A DNA stretch of 64,000 bases from Spirosoma rhododendri. GTDB taxonomy: Bacteria; Bacteroidota; Bacteroidia; Cytophagales; Spirosomataceae. A model generated the notes under the pieces. The model was not told the origin of the DNA, did not search any database, and was given only the letters and a program-made list of their open reading frames with translations. A program made the translations under genes and the position numbers. Positions within the stretch are counted from its first letter, which is position 1. Each line of letters opens with the position of its first letter. The stretch covers positions 1,998,501-2,062,500 of the forward strand of contig NZ_CP051677.1 of the NCBI RefSeq assembly GCF_012849055.1, read 5' to 3'. This document shows, piece by piece, positions 8,152 through 16,295 of this stretch.

Positions 8152-10182
8152 CTAAGGCTGTTTACTGCTTCGGCGCGTCGGGATTGCTGCTGCTACCGCT
8201 GCCACTGGCGGGGCCAGCGAGTTGATCCAGGCGGCAATCTTCAGCGCGTCGGCTTTCGGGACCTGCGGCATGGGCGGCATCTCGGTCGCGTAGTCGGGCC
8301 AGTTGGTCGGCTTGGGATGGTAGATCAGCTCGACAATCTGATCGTTGGTGTACCGACGTTTGGCAACGTCCGAGTAAGCCGGGCCAACCTGCCGTTTGTT
8401 CGCCTGATGGCAGGCCAAGCAGGTGTGCCGGGCGAGCAAGCCTTTCACCTCGTCGTAGGTTGGTGCTTTGGCCATTGAAATAGCCTGCCCTTCCTGAATT
8501 TTGGGCTTGGCGCCCGTCGTCACTTTACCCTTCGTCGCAGTGGCTTTTTTGCCCGTTGCGGGGGCTGCTGCCGGTGCCGTTGTAGCGGGTGTAGCGGCTG
8601 AGTTGCGGGTGCTTACTTCGTTCATCGCCAGCTTCTGCCCGTCGGGAATGTTGTTGAGCGTGTAGTAGGCAATCGGGTGAACGAGTGAGTACGAACCTTC
8701 GGCACCGCGCACACCATCAAGCGTGAGCTGATGGATGTAGTACCGGCGCAGGTCGCCCACGATCACGCGCGCTTTCATATTGTCGGCCGACACTTTCACG
8801 CCTTTCAGCGGCAGCGCTTCCTTGTTAACCGTCGGGCTACCGTAGACCGAGTGGTACTTGTATAGGAAGCTTTCAACGCGGTACGACGCCAGATCTTCGG
8901 CCGATTTCCGGTCGACGGGCTTCGTGAATTCCACCTCGAACCCGTCGGGCATTGCTTTCACCGTGCGGATTTCAAATGGTACGGCTCCATTCCAGACCAA
9001 CCGTTGCAGACCCTCGTTGGCGTCACCAGCTGAACCCCAGCCCCGGTTGGTTTCACCCACGAACAGCGAGCCGTCTTTGGCCCACGCCATCCGCAGTACA
9101 CCCGACCGAAAGCCATTACGTAGTTCGATAGCTCCGCCCTGATACTCGCCGTTTACTTTCTCCATAAACACCCGCGAGATTTTGCTCATGCCCTGATCGC
9201 CGACCAGTAACTGCCCGGCAAACGGACCGAACACGCCCTGCGGAATCTCCAGAATTTCGGAGTTGGAAATGCCGAGCACACCGTGGGGTAGCCACACCGC
9301 CGGAACCTGCACGTCGGCACCGGGAAACTGCTCTTTCATCGTGTAGAGCAGCGTCGGCTTTTCGTTGGCGATGTTTTCGGGTTTGATCGCATGACCATCT
9401 TCGTCGCGCCGACGGCGTTCGTCGATCTTGGCGAAGAACGTTTCCTGCGACAGCTTGACCGGCGAATTGGCCATACTGGTCCAGCGCAGACCCGCCGGGT
9501 GTCCGACAAACGAGCCTTTCTTGACGTGAACGATACCACCCGACCCCATCCAGTCGCCCTGATTGTCGGCGTAGAACAGTTCGTTGTCGAAAATACCTAG
9601 GCCGCAGGGCGAGCGCATGCCCGTTGCCCAGGGCTGCATCTTGCCTTCCGGGGTGATGTTCATTGTCCAGCCGCGCCAGGGGACCCGGCTTTCACCCCGC
9701 CACCATTCTTCGTCGCCGAAGGCCACGTTGCCCGTCACGAAAAAAGTACCGTCGGGGGCAATCTTCGGGCCGAAGCTGTATTCGTGGTAGTGTCCCGACA
9801 GCGGCCATGCGTAGACCGTCTCGAACACGTCGGCCTTACCGTCGTTGTTGGTGTCCTGCATCTTGGTCAGTTCACCGCGCTGCGCGCAGAAAAGTGCCCC
9901 GTCTTTGTAGGCCAGCCCCAGAATCTCGTGCAGCCCCGACGCATACTTGCGGAAGAAGGGCGCGCGGCTCGTGGGGTTTTCCACGATCCAGATGTCGCCC
10001 CGGCGCGTCGCTACACCGAGGTTGCCGCCCGGTAGCGTGACCAGCCCACCCACTTCGAGCAATGTGCCTTCGGGGGCGGTCAGTTTCTGAATTTTAAAGA
10101 AGTCTTCCTCCTTCGGCGACTCCTGCGCCAGTGCCGTCGTCAGGCTGGCAGCTGCGAGCAGCGTAGTCAGTAGTTTTTTCAT
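8152..10182 (-). CDS. Secreted beta-propeller (sorbosone-dehydrogenase-like) protein with C-terminal cytochrome c
   Basis: A 676-aa exported protein (signal peptide MKKLLTTLLAAASLTTALAQ). Residues about 25-400 form a six-bladed-propeller region of the glucose/sorbosone dehydrogenase type (GGLVTLPGGNLGVATRRGDIW, LVGDQGMSKISRVF, GSLFVGETNRGWG). An Ala/Thr/Lys linker leads to a class I cytochrome c with CLACH haem site and a Met ligand in TEMPPMP. The likely role is periplasmic oxidation of a sugar with electrons passed to the c-haem; the cofactor is not certain. It sits 11 bases after the DUF1080/PA14 gene, and the two form an operon. Confidence 0.8.
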   Translation of the reverse strand: MKKLLTTLLAAASLTTALAQESPKEEDFFKIQKLTAPEGTLLEVGGLVTLPGGNLGVATRRGDIWIVENPTSRAPFFRKYASGLHEILGLAYKDGALFCAQRGELTKMQDTNNDGKADVFETVYAWPLSGHYHEYSFGPKIAPDGTFFVTGNVAFGDEEWWRGESRVPWRGWTMNITPEGKMQPWATGMRSPCGLGIFDNELFYADNQGDWMGSGGIVHVKKGSFVGHPAGLRWTSMANSPVKLSQETFFAKIDERRRRDEDGHAIKPENIANEKPTLLYTMKEQFPGADVQVPAVWLPHGVLGISNSEILEIPQGVFGPFAGQLLVGDQGMSKISRVFMEKVNGEYQGGAIELRNGFRSGVLRMAWAKDGSLFVGETNRGWGSAGDANEGLQRLVWNGAVPFEIRTVKAMPDGFEVEFTKPVDRKSAEDLASYRVESFLYKYHSVYGSPTVNKEALPLKGVKVSADNMKARVIVGDLRRYYIHQLTLDGVRGAEGSYSLVHPIAYYTLNNIPDGQKLAMNEVSTRNSAATPATTAPAAAPATGKKATATKGKVTTGAKPKIQEGQAISMAKAPTYDEVKGLLARHTCLACHQANKRQVGPAYSDVAKRRYTNDQIVELIYHPKPTNWPDYATEMPPMPQVPKADALKIAAWINSLAPPVAAVAAAIPTRRSSKQP

Positions 10183-10193
10183 ATCGGTTGGCC

Positions 10194-12074
10194 TTAAAAA
10201 AGGATTGAGTACGTGAGTTTGCCTTTTACCGGTACGATCAGTTCCTGACCGCCCGCGCTTTCCCGCACCTGCGGTTTTGCGCCACCCAGATCGTCAAGGC
10301 GAATGTATTCCTGCCCGTCGATCAGGTACATGTTGTTGTCCATCGCGCTGATCGTGCTGCCGCTGGCCAGCCGGGCGTATAGATCGCCCGATGGGTTGGT
10401 GACGGTCAGTTCGCGTTGCAGACCCTGTCCCTGTTCCAGCACCCGGATCTTGTCATCGACCGATGCGCCGTAGGTCTGGTAGCGGAAGGTTGGGCGGTCG
10501 TTGGCATCCAGTACGTAGCCTTTCGGGCGGTAGCCGGTGCCGGTGGTGTCGGTGGCCCAGTTGGCTTGCCCTGACGGTAGTTTGGCGAGAAACAGCATTG
10601 GTGTACCCATGCGTTGTACCATGCCCATCGGCCGCGACGAGCCATCGCCCCGGTCGTGCCACATCGGCGTAGTGTCGAGGAACTGCCCGCGCCACACCTG
10701 CACCAGCGCGCCCTTGTCGAGGTCGTAGGTGTAGTGTACATTGTCGGGGCTGCCGACTGAAATGGCGTGGGTAACGCGGGTACGTTTGCCCTGCGAACGA
10801 ATGTCGCCGGGAACGTCCATGAAGCTGCGAAGGATGGTGTTGGCCGTCGACGCATCGACCAGAATCGGGTCGACTTCTTCCCCGCCAGCCGTCGTCGCAT
10901 CGCTGATGACGAATTCGCGCACGCCCGGTCCGGCAACGCTCAGGCCCAGCGCAGGCTGCACCCAATCCATGTATTTCGAGTAGAACAGTTCAACCGGCAC
11001 GTCGCCTTTGGGTAGGGTTACTTTACCGGTTCCGTTGCCCGAATAACCGACGAGCGGTACAACGGTTTGATTACCAATTTTCAGCGATCCCGCACCACCT
11101 GGTACGCCCAGCCGGAAGCGGTATTCGCCCGGCTCGGCCACGCGCAGCGTACCTTTGTAGCGGATCAGCATCTCATTCGGAATCCGGCTCACCGCCGACG
11201 ACAGTACCGTAGTTGGTCCTTCCGATTCGGGCGCGGTTTTGTCGTATTCCGGCTCTTTCTCGTATTTGCCTTTATACACCGAGAACGTCAGGTTGACCAG
11301 TTCCGGGCGAGGTTTGTCGTAGGCTATGTAACGAATGTTGCGGAACGCGACGGCCCCGTGATCGCCCTGAATAACCAGCGGACCGGTAGCTTTCTCGTCG
11401 TTGCTGATGGCACCACGCGTCGGGCCGCTTAGTTCGACGTTGTCATGAATCAGGACGCCGTTCAGTTCGACGTTCAGCAGTTTGGCGTTCTCCGTTTTCT
11501 GACCCTGCGCGTTGAAGCGGGGTGCCTGAAACGAAATTTTCAAATGCTGCCACAGACCCGGTGCGCGGCTGGCATTCTGCCGGGCAGGGTGGCCTTCATA
11601 ACCGTTCTGCCCGGCGGGTTTCTTGTCGTCCCATCGTTGGTAGATCGAGCCGTTGTCGCCCGAACCGGGATTCTTTACCCGCCAGCTATCGGCCAGCTGG
11701 ATCTCGTAACGTCCCTGCAAATAGACGCCCGAGTTGCCGTCTTTGGCGAGCATGAAATCCAGTTCCAGATCGGCGTCGCCGTGTTGCAACTGTGTGGTCA
11801 GGTCACCGGCTTTCGCGTTCTTTTTGTCGGAGGGCAGGTTCACCAGTACGCCCGTTCCCTTGTCGGTAGACAGCGTGTTGGCTTTGTTCAGATCGGCGCG
11901 TACCGACCCGACAATTTGCCAGTTGGGTGTGGGGTTTACAAACGCGCTGAGGTCGTTGAGCGGTATCGGCGTACCGGCTTCGGGGGCGGGCTGCGCAAGG
12001 GTCAGTCCTGCGCCTAATGTCCAGCCGACGGCCAGCAGCCAACGGGTCGTTGCTGCGTAGAATGGGTTTGACAT
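10194..12074 (-). CDS. Secreted DUF1080 (3-keto-disaccharide hydrolase-like) protein with PA14 region
   Basis: A 626-aa exported protein. ATG 12074 gives MSNPFYAATTRWLLAVGWTL...LAQ, a better signal peptide than the longer reading from 12110. Residues about 35-255 are a DUF1080 concanavalin-like domain (DLELDFMLAKDGNSGVYLQG, GSIYQRWDDKKPAG, ISNDEKATGPLVIQGDHG). About 270-400 looks like a PA14 carbohydrate-binding fold (LRVAEPGEYRFRLGV, VELFYSKYMDWVQPAL). The last 220 residues are unassigned. DUF1080 proteins include hydrolases of 3-keto-glycosides, so I infer action on sugars oxidised by the neighbouring cytochrome-linked protein. Confidence 0.8.
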   Translation of the reverse strand: MSNPFYAATTRWLLAVGWTLGAGLTLAQPAPEAGTPIPLNDLSAFVNPTPNWQIVGSVRADLNKANTLSTDKGTGVLVNLPSDKKNAKAGDLTTQLQHGDADLELDFMLAKDGNSGVYLQGRYEIQLADSWRVKNPGSGDNGSIYQRWDDKKPAGQNGYEGHPARQNASRAPGLWQHLKISFQAPRFNAQGQKTENAKLLNVELNGVLIHDNVELSGPTRGAISNDEKATGPLVIQGDHGAVAFRNIRYIAYDKPRPELVNLTFSVYKGKYEKEPEYDKTAPESEGPTTVLSSAVSRIPNEMLIRYKGTLRVAEPGEYRFRLGVPGGAGSLKIGNQTVVPLVGYSGNGTGKVTLPKGDVPVELFYSKYMDWVQPALGLSVAGPGVREFVISDATTAGGEEVDPILVDASTANTILRSFMDVPGDIRSQGKRTRVTHAISVGSPDNVHYTYDLDKGALVQVWRGQFLDTTPMWHDRGDGSSRPMGMVQRMGTPMLFLAKLPSGQANWATDTTGTGYRPKGYVLDANDRPTFRYQTYGASVDDKIRVLEQGQGLQRELTVTNPSGDLYARLASGSTISAMDNNMYLIDGQEYIRLDDLGGAKPQVRESAGGQELIVPVKGKLTYSILF

Positions 12075-12147
12075 GAAAAGAAATGAAGGTTTTACGCTCG
12101 AAATTACCAATTTTTTAGCCTACCTAAACCAAATACTGCATTTGCTC

Positions 12148-12155
12148 TATCTTTG
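12148..12155 (+). promoter_or_regulatory. Possible -7 box in the divergent promoter region
   Basis: TATCTTTG matches the Bacteroidota TAnnTTTG -7 box and faces the gene at 12269, giving a leader near 105 bases. No good -33 TTTG is at the usual distance, so the call is weak. The gap 12075-12268 must also hold the promoter of the leftward operon. Confidence 0.3.
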
Positions 12156-12268
12156 GGGCGCACTGAAGTAAGCGGCTCTCGTCGGCTATCGGTTGGTCTC
12201 TCAATGGCCTGTTTAGGTAGTTCTGCACGGTCGTCGACTTACGTATCTGTTAACCCTTTTTTACGTTC

Positions 12269-13075
12269 ATGAAGAAAACATCAGTAACCCTTGCCGCCTG
12301 CGCTGCCCTGCTGACGTTCGCGTTGTCGACAACGTCGATGGCTCAAAATCAAGGCAGTAAACAAACGCCTGAATCGACCGAAATCTACGAACCCGTTCCG
12401 CCCGTCGTGACGCCGGGTACCGTATCGGCCAACACCAGCGGCACAACGCCACCGTCTGACGCGACCGTGCTGTTTGATGGTAAAAATACGGATCAGTGGG
12501 TGGCCATCACGGGCTACGACCCGGCTAGCTGGGAGAAGACCAACGCGGGACCGCTGAAGTGGCCCGTAACCGACGGCGTCCTGTATTCGACCAAAGGGTT
12601 TTCGGCCCGCTCGAAGAAAGAGTTCAACGATTTTCAGTTGCACATCGAGTTCAAAACGCCCGAAAAGGTAGAGGGTAAAGGGCAGGGCCGGGGCAACAGC
12701 GGTATCTTCCTGCAAGGCCGTTACGAATTACAGGTGCTCGACAACTACGAGAATCCGACGTACGTCGACGGTATGGTGGGCTCGATCTATAAGCAGGCAA
12801 TTCCACTGGCCAACCCCAGCCGCAAACCGGGTGAGTGGCAGAGCTACGACATCGTTTATCAGGCGCCCCGTTTCAACAAGGCTGGCCTGATGACCGATTA
12901 TGCCTACGTAACGGTGTTGCTCAACGGCGTACTGGTACAGAACCACGCGGCTATCCGCGGTACGACGGAGTACATCGGTTACCCGAAAGTGCAGGCCCAC
13001 GGTGCCGGTCCGATCCTGATTCAGGATCACGGTAACCCGGTCGGCTTCCGCAACATCTGGATTCGCGATCTGTAG
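12269..13075 (+). CDS. Secreted DUF1080 (3-keto-disaccharide hydrolase-like) protein
   Basis: A 268-aa exported protein (MKKTSVTLAACAALLTFALSTTSMAQ) with one DUF1080 domain: DATVLFDGKNTDQWVAI, FNDFQLHIEFKTPE, GRGNSGIFLQGRYELQVLDN, ILIQDHGNPVGFRNIWIRDL. The last motif is typical of the family. It is transcribed away from the paralogous DUF1080/PA14 gene, so both probably share control and act on related oxidised sugars. The exact substrate is unknown. Confidence 0.85.
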   Translation: MKKTSVTLAACAALLTFALSTTSMAQNQGSKQTPESTEIYEPVPPVVTPGTVSANTSGTTPPSDATVLFDGKNTDQWVAITGYDPASWEKTNAGPLKWPVTDGVLYSTKGFSARSKKEFNDFQLHIEFKTPEKVEGKGQGRGNSGIFLQGRYELQVLDNYENPTYVDGMVGSIYKQAIPLANPSRKPGEWQSYDIVYQAPRFNKAGLMTDYAYVTVLLNGVLVQNHAAIRGTTEYIGYPKVQAHGAGPILIQDHGNPVGFRNIWIRDL

Positions 13076-13086
13076 ATTTTTCTAAC

Positions 13087-13125
13087 ACAAAAAACGCCCT
13101 CAGTTTACAGCTGAGGGCGTTTTGT
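13087..13125. terminator. Hairpin terminator after the DUF1080 gene
   Basis: ACGCCCTCAG / CTGAGGGCGT stem with A-rich left and T-rich right shoulders, 11 bases past the stop codon. Confidence 0.85.
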
Positions 13126-13132
13126 TTTTGCT

Positions 13133-13274
13133 GTGTAGGTGGACGGAGTTAGTAGCCTGGACCTCCAGGTCCGGGTGGGCGCGATAGCGACCAAAAAAAG
13201 CTTCCGCCTGCGATAGTTGTCCTAACGGGCACCCGGACCTGGAGGTCCAGGCTACTAACTCCGTCCATCTACAC
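13133..13274. repeat. Dispersed palindromic repeat (GTAGCCTGGAC family), 45-bp arms
   Basis: Arms 13133-13177 and 13230-13274 are reverse complements with one mismatch. The 52-base interior is not random: read on the minus strand it matches the interior of the repeat at 24249-24351 (GCCCGT...AGG, GGCGG.AGCTTTTTT, CGCTATCGCG). The element therefore lies in the opposite orientation here. Confidence 0.85.
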
Positions 13275-13293
13275 GATTACTCAGCAATAAACC

Positions 13294-13791
13294 ATGAAAC
13301 AACTAGCTATCGGACTACTTCTGCTACTGAGCAGCTGCTCGACTACGACGGTCTATCTGGTACGTCACGCGGAAAAGGTTGACGAATCAGATTCGACCGA
13401 TTTGTCGATTGCTGGTAAGGCGCGGGCTGTTGCGCTGGCCGATACGTTGGTCAATAAGCACGTCGACCTGATTCTGACGACGCCATACCGACGCACTCGT
13501 CAGACGGCAGAACCACTTGCCCAGCGCCTGAACTTACCCATCGAAGCGTATCCGGCAGCGCCCATTGATGCGGGCGTTTCGCGGATCAATCGTGTTCGTA
13601 ACAAAACGCTGCTGGTCGTTGGGCACAGCAACACCGTGCTTGAACTGGCTCGCGGTCTAGGAGTTACCCCAACGCTGACGAAAATCAACGGTACCGACTT
13701 CGACAATCTGCTTCGGGTACGTATCCGCCGGACACCCTTTCGGCGCTCCGTTCAGCTGCGCGAAAGCACATACGGTCAGTCGACGCAGTAG
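13294..13791 (+). CDS. Histidine phosphatase family lipoprotein
   Basis: A 165-aa protein of the phosphoglycerate mutase/SixA superfamily. The phosphorylated-histidine motif is in VYLVRHAEK, the second arginine is in TPYRRTRQTAEPLA, and the second catalytic histidine is in VVGHSNT. The start MKQLAIGLLLLLSSC carries a lipobox (LSSC), so it should be a lipid-anchored periplasmic phosphatase. Substrate unknown. It is monocistronic, between a palindromic repeat and the convergent tonB segment. Confidence 0.88.
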   Translation: MKQLAIGLLLLLSSCSTTTVYLVRHAEKVDESDSTDLSIAGKARAVALADTLVNKHVDLILTTPYRRTRQTAEPLAQRLNLPIEAYPAAPIDAGVSRINRVRNKTLLVVGHSNTVLELARGLGVTPTLTKINGTDFDNLLRVRIRRTPFRRSVQLRESTYGQSTQ

Positions 13792-13797
13792 CCGCGC

Positions 13798-14424
13798 CTA
13801 TTTCGTCGTGACTTTGATCGTGCTATTTTCCTTGTCGACATCGACACGGATTATGCTTTCTGTGGGGATTTTCTGAAACTCTTCTTTAGTAACCTCCTTA
13901 CCGTTCAAGACAACCGTTTTGATGTCTTTGAGATAACCCGTTGGCTCGCTCTCTGAGTCAAGTTGGAAGTTGATCGGCAAATTGTAGCGAACGTTAACCG
14001 GTTCGGTACCCTGCCGACCTGGTTCCCAGCGGGGCATTTTGCCGACGACACGCACGGCTTCTTCGCCCGTACCGAAGCCAACATCTTTCAGCACACGCAC
14101 GTCGGTGATTTCACCGGTTTTCGTCACGATGAAATTCACGAATACGCGGCCCTGTACATTGGCTTTCTCAGCCGCAGCGGGGTATTTTAGATTATTCTGC
14201 ATGTAGCTGCCCAGCTCTTTCATGCCGCCTGGAAATTCCGGCTGCTGTTCAACAACGGTAAATATTTCACCGTCAACTTTTACGGGCTTTTTTGCCGATA
14301 CATTAGCGGATGCTTCGGCCTGCGTCGTCGGTTTGTCCTGTTCAGACTGGGTACACATCACAAGGGTAGCGGCTAGGGGAAGCACCAGCGCATAGCCGAG
14401 CAGGGTCCGGCGGGGGAAGCGGGT
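13798..14424 (-). CDS. TonB C-terminal segment of a BlaR1-TonB protein, shifted out of frame
   Basis: This segment continues the BlaR1-type protein in another frame. After the A-run it reads TRFPRRTLLGYALVLPLAA and on to a TonB_C domain (VVEQQPEFPGGMKELGSYM, GRVFVNFIVTKTGEITDVRV, VNVRYNLPINFQL). It has no start codon of its own near the junction. Upstream codons in this frame (to 14628) are out-of-frame translation of the peptidase gene. In relatives the peptidase and TonB parts are usually one protein, so this is either a broken gene, a base error in a homopolymer, or a -1 recoding site. Function if joined: transmembrane sensor with a periplasmic TonB-like tail. Confidence 0.7.
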   Translation of the reverse strand, partial: TRFPRRTLLGYALVLPLAATLVMCTQSEQDKPTTQAEASANVSAKKPVKVDGEIFTVVEQQPEFPGGMKELGSYMQNNLKYPAAAEKANVQGRVFVNFIVTKTGEITDVRVLKDVGFGTGEEAVRVVGKMPRWEPGRQGTEPVNVRYNLPINFQLDSESEPTGYLKDIKTVVLNGKEVTKEEFQKIPTESIIRVDVDKENSTIKVTTK

Positions 14425-15185
14425 TTTTGTAACATGATTACGCGTTGTTTGAGGGTTGAAAAGGAAATAAAAGGGGTTGTCAGCGCAGCGACTGGCGCGT
14501 CGAGTGCGTACGAAACGAGTTGATGCGCGTAGCTGGTGTTGACCTGCCCGGCTGCGGCTTTGTCGGCCAGAAATTCGTGTACTTCCTGCAAAGCCCGTTT
14601 GTAGTACAAGAGAGTCGGGTTGAACCAAAACACCGCCTGAGCAATCTCCAGAATCAGTACGTCGATGGTATGTCTTTGCCGGATGTGTGCTTCTTCGTGG
14701 CGGAGCAGTGCAGCGGGCGGGTTGTCGGCGTCAGTGCGGTTCAGGACGAGGTAGCGGCCGAAGGAAAATGACGCGACCTGATTGTGTGCCAACCGGATAA
14801 GTACGTAACCACCTTGCGGCTGTGCTGACCCATGACGAATAAGCTGATGAACGGCCCGGAGTCGCCATGCCAACCGGAGCAGCATAACCAACGTGCCTGC
14901 ACCGTACACAATCCACAACATGACAGGTACGGACCAATCGAAGGCCATAGGCTGCGGCTGTCGCCCAACGGTGATTGAGGGTAACGTAATCACCCCGGTC
15001 GGCAACGTTTCACCCGCCGACTCCGGGATACTGGCGAAAGGCAGTAGCAACGACGCGAACAATGACAGCAGCAGGTAAGCCCGATTCAGATCGAAATAGG
15101 TTGTCCGGCGAAGCAGTAGCTGATAGCATCCCGCAAACAGCAGGAGGTACAGTGTCGAGCGGAGGAAATAGTCGATGGCGTTCAT
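14373..15185 (-). CDS. BlaR1-type M56 membrane metallopeptidase (N-terminal part before a frameshift)
   Basis: M56 sensor/protease partner of BlaI. Membrane segments are at about residues 8-22, 33-50 and 84-105. The zinc site is HEEAH in ALLRHEEAHIRQRHTIDVLILEIAQ, followed by FWFNPTLLYYKRALQEVHEFLAD. The family sequence runs to LKQRVIML, then shifts at the five-A run (14424-14428 on the plus strand) and reads 17 unrelated residues to a stop at 14373. A -1 slip there restores a 462-aa M56-TonB protein. It overlaps blaI by 4 bases. It probably cleaves BlaI on sensing an envelope signal; beta-lactam is not the only possible cue. Confidence 0.85.
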   Translation of the reverse strand: MNAIDYFLRSTLYLLLFAGCYQLLLRRTTYFDLNRAYLLLSLFASLLLPFASIPESAGETLPTGVITLPSITVGRQPQPMAFDWSVPVMLWIVYGAGTLVMLLRLAWRLRAVHQLIRHGSAQPQGGYVLIRLAHNQVASFSFGRYLVLNRTDADNPPAALLRHEEAHIRQRHTIDVLILEIAQAVFWFNPTLLYYKRALQEVHEFLADKAAAGQVNTSYAHQLVSYALDAPVAALTTPFISFSTLKQRVIMLQKPASPAGPCSAMRWCFP

Positions 15186-15547
15186 GGCTTTTTCTGCTGG
15201 TTTAGGAGCTTGATGATATCGTCGGCTTCGGACAGGCTGAGGTTTTTTTCCCTCACGAAAAAGGAGACGAGCTTCTTCAGCGAATTGTCGAAGTAGTTCT
15301 CCATGAGCTGTTCGGTCTGGAAACGGCGGTATTCTTCTTCTGTGATGAGGGGGAAGTACTCGTGCGTTTTCCCGTAGGCCGTGTAGCCGACCAGCTCCTT
15401 CTTTTCCAGAATTCGAATAATCGTCGATACGGTATTATAGGCGGGTTTCGGATCGGGTAATTCGGCGAGCACATCCTTGACGAACCCTTTTCCGATCTGC
15501 CACAGTACCCGCATAATTTCTTCTTCGGCTTTGGTCAGTTCACGCAT
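15182..15547 (-). CDS. blaI: BlaI/MecI family transcriptional repressor
   Basis: A 121-aa winged-helix repressor. LTKAEEEIMRVLWQIGKGFVKDVLAELPDPKPAYNTVSTIIRILEKK is the canonical DNA-binding half, and the C-terminal half is the dimerisation and cleavage region. It is the first gene of the blaI-blaR1 pair (4-base overlap). Two dyads matching BlaI-type operators lie about 50-80 bases upstream, so it very likely represses its own operon. Confidence 0.93.
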   Translation of the reverse strand: MRELTKAEEEIMRVLWQIGKGFVKDVLAELPDPKPAYNTVSTIIRILEKKELVGYTAYGKTHEYFPLITEEEYRRFQTEQLMENYFDNSLKKLVSFFVREKNLSLSEADDIIKLLNQQKKP

Positions 15548-15594
15548 AAAATTTGGCTACAGCTGGTCGATTCTCAATAGGCTTGAAAGGTATG

Positions 15595-15629
15595 ACTAAT
15601 GTATTAGTTTCACAACTAATCTATTAGTT
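15595..15629. promoter_or_regulatory. Two BlaI-type operators in tandem
   Basis: ACTAATGTATTAGT (15595-15608) and AACTAATCTATTAGTT (15614-15629) are perfect dyads around a 2-base centre (ACTAAT-N2-ATTAGT). Their centres are exactly 20 bp apart, about two helical turns, so two repressor dimers would bind the same face of the helix upstream of blaI. Confidence 0.75.
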
Positions 15630-15704
15630 ATTATGTTAAAAAAAAACAGCCGACCGCAGTCGACTGCCTGATAAACAGCATAGTCACTGCCAGTTACCGG
15701 CGCG

Positions 15705-16037
15705 TCAGTTACCCAGCACGAACGTAATGGTCATGGATGCACCGTCGATAGACCGGTCGTGGACCTTCATACCACTGTCTTCGTCGAATAGCCGGTCGCC
15801 GATGATAGGCAGTGTACCGAACGTTTTGTGGTATTTATAAATGCTCTCGAAGCAGATAGCCAGTCGGCTTGTGCAGGTGGCAGCCACGATCTGATCTTCG
15901 TACCAGTTGACGGTCGATGCGATCTTGCGTATTTCGTATAGGTGCCGCTCCGACAATAGAAACTGAATCTTCCATTCGTTGATGTACCAGTCATCACTAC
16001 CAAACACATCCACTACCGATTGAATGGGTCGTTCCAT
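15705..16037 (-). CDS. Hypothetical protein, about 110 aa
   Basis: Not recognised. ATG 16037 (MERPIQSVVDVFG) is chosen; an in-frame ATG at 16064 would add nine residues. It has no signal peptide or membrane helix. The mixed alpha/beta composition (WYINEWKIQFLLSERHLYEIRKIA, VHDRSIDGASMTITFVLGN) suggests a small cytoplasmic protein. It stands alone, on the same strand as blaI but separated from it by the operator region. Confidence 0.6.
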   Translation of the reverse strand: MERPIQSVVDVFGSDDWYINEWKIQFLLSERHLYEIRKIASTVNWYEDQIVAATCTSRLAICFESIYKYHKTFGTLPIIGDRLFDEDSGMKVHDRSIDGASMTITFVLGN

Positions 16038-16295
16038 GCTAAGAAACCGTTTTGAGCGTATCACTGATCTACCTGGGTGACTCTATGCAGTTTACGGAAT
16101 AAAGGCAACTAGTACATACACTTGTTCGTAATTTTCTGCCGAGAATAGACTAAGCGGTAAAATAGGAGTAACCCGGCCGCCGGGCGAGCCATAATTACTG
16201 GTTCTGGCCAGTTGTTTTAATCATAACTTAAAAAACAAACCAGCGCCGGGCGAGTCTCTGTATCAACCAGATTGTACAGTAAACCCGCCTTAGCT

